Below are positions 60,618 through 64,000 of a DNA stretch of 64,000 bases, one piece after another. The DNA comes from DATFTE01 sp963840665 (GTDB lineage: Bacteria > Acidobacteriota > Terriglobia > Terriglobales > Acidobacteriaceae), in contig CAWIZO010000006.1 in assembly GCA_963840665.1 (NCBI GenBank), positions 930,001-994,000 of the forward strand, in the 5' to 3' direction. The number at the start of each line of letters is the position of its first letter. Positions within the stretch are counted from its first letter, which is position 1. Both the position numbers and the translations under genes were made by a program. The notes beneath the pieces are model-generated. The model did no database searches. It saw only the letters and a list, made by a program, of their open reading frames with translations, and was not told the origin of the DNA.

Positions 60618-62533
60618 TATTGCACGTCGTGAATAACCAGAATCATGCCTGGCCGGAGCACGGCCAGATTTCCGTTATCCCGTTTCAAGGCGGCCACCGT
60701 GGTGTGGTGGGTATTGGCAATCGAGTAGAGAGTTTCACCGGGCTGCACTTTGTGGCGCGAAACCGCAGCCTTGCTGTTGTCGGCTAAGTGCTTTTTTGAC
60801 TTGGATTTGGAAGACGCCATGTGGGCTGTTTCCGAGGCGTTGGGCGTCACCGGAAGGTGGATGTACAACACCCTGTGGCCCTGCACGCTGTCGCCTTTAA
60901 GGTGGTTCCAGCGGCGCACCATCACCGGAGACACGCCAAAATTGTCAGCCACTCGCTGCACCGTATCTCCTTTGCGCACTTTGTAGCGCGTGATCATGCG
61001 CGCATAATTCTGCGCCTCTTCGCCCGCCGGATGCTTGCCCGGAGCCACCGGGATGATCAACTTGCTATCCGGTTGCAGGTCTTCATCTTCAAGGTTGTTA
61101 GCCTGAGAGATCGTCTGCGGAGTGGTGTGGTAACTGCGGGCAATCGAAGCCAGACTCTCGCCGGGTGCAACCTTATGGTAACGCCACCAAACCCGCATCC
61201 CCGCAGGGATGGCTGCGATCGAAGTCTGATAACGGTCGCTCGTTCCGGTAGGGAGGTGCAGTTCAAATTCCTGATCTTTGGGAGTGGTTAGCCGCAAAAG
61301 ACTGGGATTCAAGTCCTGCAGGTCTTCAGCGGTTGCGTCGACGCATTCCGCTACCAGTCGAAGGTCCACAGGATAGTCGATCTTCACGGTGTCATACGGA
61401 ATTGGCTTGTCGCTAACAATCTTGTCCAGCCCGTATTGCGCCGGATTCTTGGCCATGATGGTCACGGCCACAATAATGGGGACGTAATTGCGAGTCTCTT
61501 TGGGGAGCACGTTCCGCTTATAGAGTTCCCAAAAGTCCGCATATCCCGTGCGCTTCACCGCTTGCTGCACTGTGCCGGGGCCCGAGTTGTACGCCGCCAT
61601 GGCCAGATACCAGTCGCCAAACTGGTTATAGAGATCTTTCAGGTGGTGGGCGGCGGCGCGAGTCGACTTCTCAGGGTCCTGGCGGTCATCCACCCACCAG
61701 TCGCGCTCTAAGCCATAACCCTTGGCACGGCTGCCCATGAACTGCCACATGCCACGCGCGCCAGCACGGGAAAGAGCTAAAGGGTGGAATCCGGACTCGG
61801 CTTGTGCCAGATAAATCAGATCCTGCGGAACGCCTTCCTGCTTCAGAACGCGATGGATCATCTCCTGGTAGCGGCCACTCCGCACCAGGGCGCGCTCAAT
61901 CGTGCCTCGTCCACGGGTGGAGAAATAATTGATATATCCCACCACCGGATCGGTCAACATCAATGGCAGGTCAGAGTGCGTCTCCTTCACTTCGGCTTCG
62001 GCTTTCGCCTTGATGCTGGGATCGGCTGGGAACGTCACTTCGTTGGCTTCGTCGATCGGCGCGGGTTCCGACTTTTGCTCGGTGAAACCGTCTCCTTGCT
62101 CGAGGGCGGCCAACTCCATGCCATTCACGCCGTCCAGCAGGCGATCAAATTCCTTCTGCAGGCGGTCGTCGGAGCGAACGTCCACGGGGCCGCTCAAAAG
62201 CATGTCGAAGGCATGATCGAAATTCTGCTTTGCTGCTTCCAGATGTCCGGCTTTGTAGTTCTCTTGCCCGGTCTGATATTCCTTGTCGACCTTTGCGATC
62301 AGATCCGCGACCGGGTCGGGACGAAGTTCCGGCTGCACGGTTTGCGGCTGAGCCGGTTTGGGAGGAACTGTCGAAGCGGGCGTCTGAGGAGCGGCATTCG
62401 CGACCAGCGCCGGGGCATGTGCTTGGCTAGCCGGCAGAAGAGCGGCTGGATGCTGGGCGGTCTGGCAAGCTGTCCCCGCCAAAAGCATGGCGGCAAGCGG
62501 CCCATTCCAGAGGGTGAGTTTCCCAATCCTCAT
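60617..62533 (-). CDS. mltD: Membrane-bound lytic transglycosylase (MltD type) with three LysM domains
   Basis: A 638-residue lipoprotein (lipobox LLAGTAC, Cys23). A Pro/Ala-rich linker and a helical region come first. The SLT domain spans about 235-370: LIYLAQAESGFHPLALSRAG with the catalytic Glu, GARGMWQFMGSRAKGYGL, AMAAYNSGPGTVQQAVKRTG and NYVPIIVAVTIM. Three LysM modules follow (YHKVAPGESLASIARSYHTT, YKVRKGDTVQRVADNFGVSP, HKVQPGETLYSIANTHHTTV). It cuts peptidoglycan glycan strands at the outer membrane face. Confidence 0.93.
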   Translation of the reverse strand: MRIGKLTLWNGPLAAMLLAGTACQTAQHPAALLPASQAHAPALVANAAPQTPASTVPPKPAQPQTVQPELRPDPVADLIAKVDKEYQTGQENYKAGHLEAAKQNFDHAFDMLLSGPVDVRSDDRLQKEFDRLLDGVNGMELAALEQGDGFTEQKSEPAPIDEANEVTFPADPSIKAKAEAEVKETHSDLPLMLTDPVVGYINYFSTRGRGTIERALVRSGRYQEMIHRVLKQEGVPQDLIYLAQAESGFHPLALSRAGARGMWQFMGSRAKGYGLERDWWVDDRQDPEKSTRAAAHHLKDLYNQFGDWYLAMAAYNSGPGTVQQAVKRTGYADFWELYKRNVLPKETRNYVPIIVAVTIMAKNPAQYGLDKIVSDKPIPYDTVKIDYPVDLRLVAECVDATAEDLQDLNPSLLRLTTPKDQEFELHLPTGTSDRYQTSIAAIPAGMRVWWRYHKVAPGESLASIARSYHTTPQTISQANNLEDEDLQPDSKLIIPVAPGKHPAGEEAQNYARMITRYKVRKGDTVQRVADNFGVSPVMVRRWNHLKGDSVQGHRVLYIHLPVTPNASETAHMASSKSKSKKHLADNSKAAVSRHKVQPGETLYSIANTHHTTVAALKRDNGNLAVLRPGMILVIHDVQ

Positions 62534-62824
62534 AATTATCAGCAGCTTAGCGTCGCCTACTCTTGGATCTCCCAGGCCAAGACGGGATACAAAATCCTAC
62601 TATTCCCTAATTTGATGGGTCAATCGGGAACAGGGTTAGCCGCAGTTACTTTAGAACAGGCTGGGCATGTTACCCGCTGCATTACCTTCTGTGCAACTGC
62701 TTTCGGACCGTCCCCCCGGGGGGTCCGCCAAGCCTCCCACCTCTAAAGGCACAGGGCTCCCCGTCCGATGAAGCCATTGACGCCAGTCCTGCGTTCTCAG
62801 CGGGCTTGCGCGGGAGTTTCCCAC
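62534..62824. other. Divergent promoter region of mltD and cheA
   Basis: It includes a perfect 12-base palindrome CCCCCCGGGGGG (62712-62723) with GGACC/GGTCC-like flanks. No riboswitch is recognised. An in-frame ATG at 62768 could extend cheA by 19 residues. Confidence 0.35.
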
Positions 62825-64000
62825 GTGGACGATCTGATCAAAGAATTTCTCGCCGAAAGCAACGAAGGCCTGGAACGCATGGACAGCGAACTGGTGAAGT
62901 TGGAAGTCGACCCTGGTTCGGCGGAATTGCTGGCCAGCATCTTCCGCGCGATTCACACCATCAAGGGGACCTGCGGATTCCTAGGCTTCGAGAAACTGGG
63001 GAAAGTTGCTCATGCGGGTGAAAACGTTCTCAGCAAGATGCGCGACGGCGAACTGGCACTGACGCCCGCCATCACCAGTGTTCTCCTAGAAATGGTCGAC
63101 GCAATCCGCGCCATGCTGGGAGAGATTGCGAACTCAGGCGCCGATGGCGACGGCGACTACACTGCTTTGATCGAGGGCTTGAAGCAGGCGCAACGACCTG
63201 CGGCTGAGATGCGCATCGTCCCGGTGCCCGAGGAGCCGCAACTCGTTCGCGAAAAAAAAGAAGCTCCGCCGGTTCCAGCCTCGAAGCTGGAGCCAATTCC
63301 GCCGGAACCGGCCGCAAAAAAGAAACATCCCGAATCTGAACGCCTGGGTTCGGTGCTGGTGGAGCACAACTGGGTGAAGGGAGAAGAACTGACGCGGGCG
63401 ATCGAAAAACAGGAGGCTGGCGACTCCCGGCCCCTGGGGGAAATCCTGGTCAGTTCCGGAGCGGCCACTGAACAGCACATTCAGGAGGCGATGGCCCTTC
63501 TGAACGAAACCAAAGGTCGTGCCGCGAACGCCGAGGCCAGCGTTCGCGTGAATGTCACCTTACTCGACCGCTTGATGAATCTGGTCGGCGAACTGGTTCT
63601 AGCCCGCAATCAGATCCTGAAATTCTCGGCCCAGCAGAACGACTCAATCCTCCTCGGCACTTTGCAAAGATTGAGCCAGGTGACTACGGAATTGCGGGAA
63701 GGCGTCATGAAGACCCGCATGCAGCCCATTAGCAAGCTGTTCGATAAAGTTCCGAGGCTGGTGCGCGATGTCAGTGTTTCCTGTGGCAAGCAGGTGCGCG
63801 TCGAAGTCGAAGGCGGAGAGACGGAACTCGATCGCACCCTCATCGAAGCCATCAACGACCCGCTCACGCACCTGGTCCGCAATGCCATTGACCACGGCAT
63901 CGAGAAGCCCGAGTACCGAGTGGCCAAGGGTAAGCATTCCGAAGGGCTGTTGCGACTGCGCGCGCTGCATGAAGGAGGACAGGTCACGGTTGAGATTTCC
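62825..64000 (+). CDS. cheA: Chemotaxis histidine kinase CheA, 5' part
   Basis: The frame runs off the window end; 392 residues are visible from GTG 62825 (GGAG eight bases upstream). The P1/HPt domain has the phospho-His in FRAIHTIKGTCGFLGFEKLG. Instead of a usual P2, a segment at about 178-236 (RLGSVLVEHNWVKGEELTRA, then LGEILVSSGAATEQHIQEAM) resembles MshEN/GspE N-terminal helical modules. The P3 dimerisation helix pair (RLMNLVGELVLARNQILKF) and the start of the ATPase (HLVRNAIDHGIEKPEY) follow. It phosphorylates CheY-type regulators. The ATP and CheW domains lie outside. Confidence 0.92.
   Translation, partial: MDDLIKEFLAESNEGLERMDSELVKLEVDPGSAELLASIFRAIHTIKGTCGFLGFEKLGKVAHAGENVLSKMRDGELALTPAITSVLLEMVDAIRAMLGEIANSGADGDGDYTALIEGLKQAQRPAAEMRIVPVPEEPQLVREKKEAPPVPASKLEPIPPEPAAKKKHPESERLGSVLVEHNWVKGEELTRAIEKQEAGDSRPLGEILVSSGAATEQHIQEAMALLNETKGRAANAEASVRVNVTLLDRLMNLVGELVLARNQILKFSAQQNDSILLGTLQRLSQVTTELREGVMKTRMQPISKLFDKVPRLVRDVSVSCGKQVRVEVEGGETELDRTLIEAINDPLTHLVRNAIDHGIEKPEYRVAKGKHSEGLLRLRALHEGGQVTVEIS

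Noticed and set aside
62712..62723. Terminator or operator at CCCCCCGGGGGG
   Set aside because: No T-run and no loop; a protein-binding role is possible but unsupported, so it is only noted in the region entry.

Overview
The window is a 64 kb piece of a GC-rich Gram-negative bacterial chromosome. The best fit is an acidobacterium of the Terriglobia/Koribacter type. That is inference from gene content: LpxI-type lipid A synthesis beside fabZ and lpxA, several DinB-superfamily proteins, 'GloVer' tandem-repeat and FG-GAP secreted proteins, many secreted glycoside hydrolases and small lineage-type hypothetical proteins. Intergenic DNA crowded with several families of short palindromic and heptamer repeats supports the same placement.

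Layout. 1-7.5 kb holds carbohydrate and secreted proteins: the end of a cyclic beta-glucan synthase-like protein, a GH39-like hydrolase, a Tat-exported glycoamylase-domain (GH144-like) protein, a regulatory-domain membrane protein, a VOC protein and a BNR/sialidase-fold protein. 7.7-12.5 kb has an OmpR-type response regulator, then the late haem genes hemE-hemH-hemG in pathway order. 12.5-17.3 kb has a Met/His-rich secreted protein, an IS30-family element inserted in a palindromic repeat, a CDP-alcohol phosphatidyltransferase/GtrA pair and a class III aminotransferase. 17.5-24.2 kb has murJ, a bactofilin, rnr, a metallophosphoesterase and tRNA-Pro(GGG). 24.3-35.3 kb is accessory: a secreted RidA protein, a frameshifted membrane protein, FG-GAP, OmpA-like and DinB proteins, a frameshifted multicopper oxidase with unusual domain order, and TPR and GloVer-repeat proteins. 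35.6-45.2 kb mixes broken genes (a minus-strand gene at 35.6-36.3 kb, hyuB at 37.1-38.7 kb, one at 44.7-45.2 kb) with intact tdh, MerR, a TonB-like protein, a Gfo/Idh oxidoreductase and a higBA toxin-antitoxin pair. 45.2-55.3 kb is core: lpxI, lpxA, fabZ, an M20 peptidase, tatA, maf, an amidohydrolase, lepA and dnaB. 55.3-64 kb has a heptamer-repeat field, a candidate structured RNA, a CHASE3 histidine kinase, an isoaspartyl peptidase/asparaginase, a lysine-rich H1-like protein, an MltD-like transglycosylase and the 5' part of cheA.

The most distinctive signal is the repeat ecology. At least four families recur: (A) palindromes of roughly 80-90 bp with GACGTCAT-type ends; (B) 144-159 bp inverted repeats built from CACAGAG units; (C) GC hairpins of the GCGCCGGC/GCGGACG type; (D) runs of degenerate heptamers that hug gene ends. 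They do not stay intergenic. One copy supplies the hemE stop codon, one abuts the start of a Gfo/Idh gene, two different families sit in frame inside rnr, and one breaks hyuB. At least seven apparent frameshifts fall in five genes of non-core type while the core genes are open. This points to gene decay, but assembly error must be excluded first.
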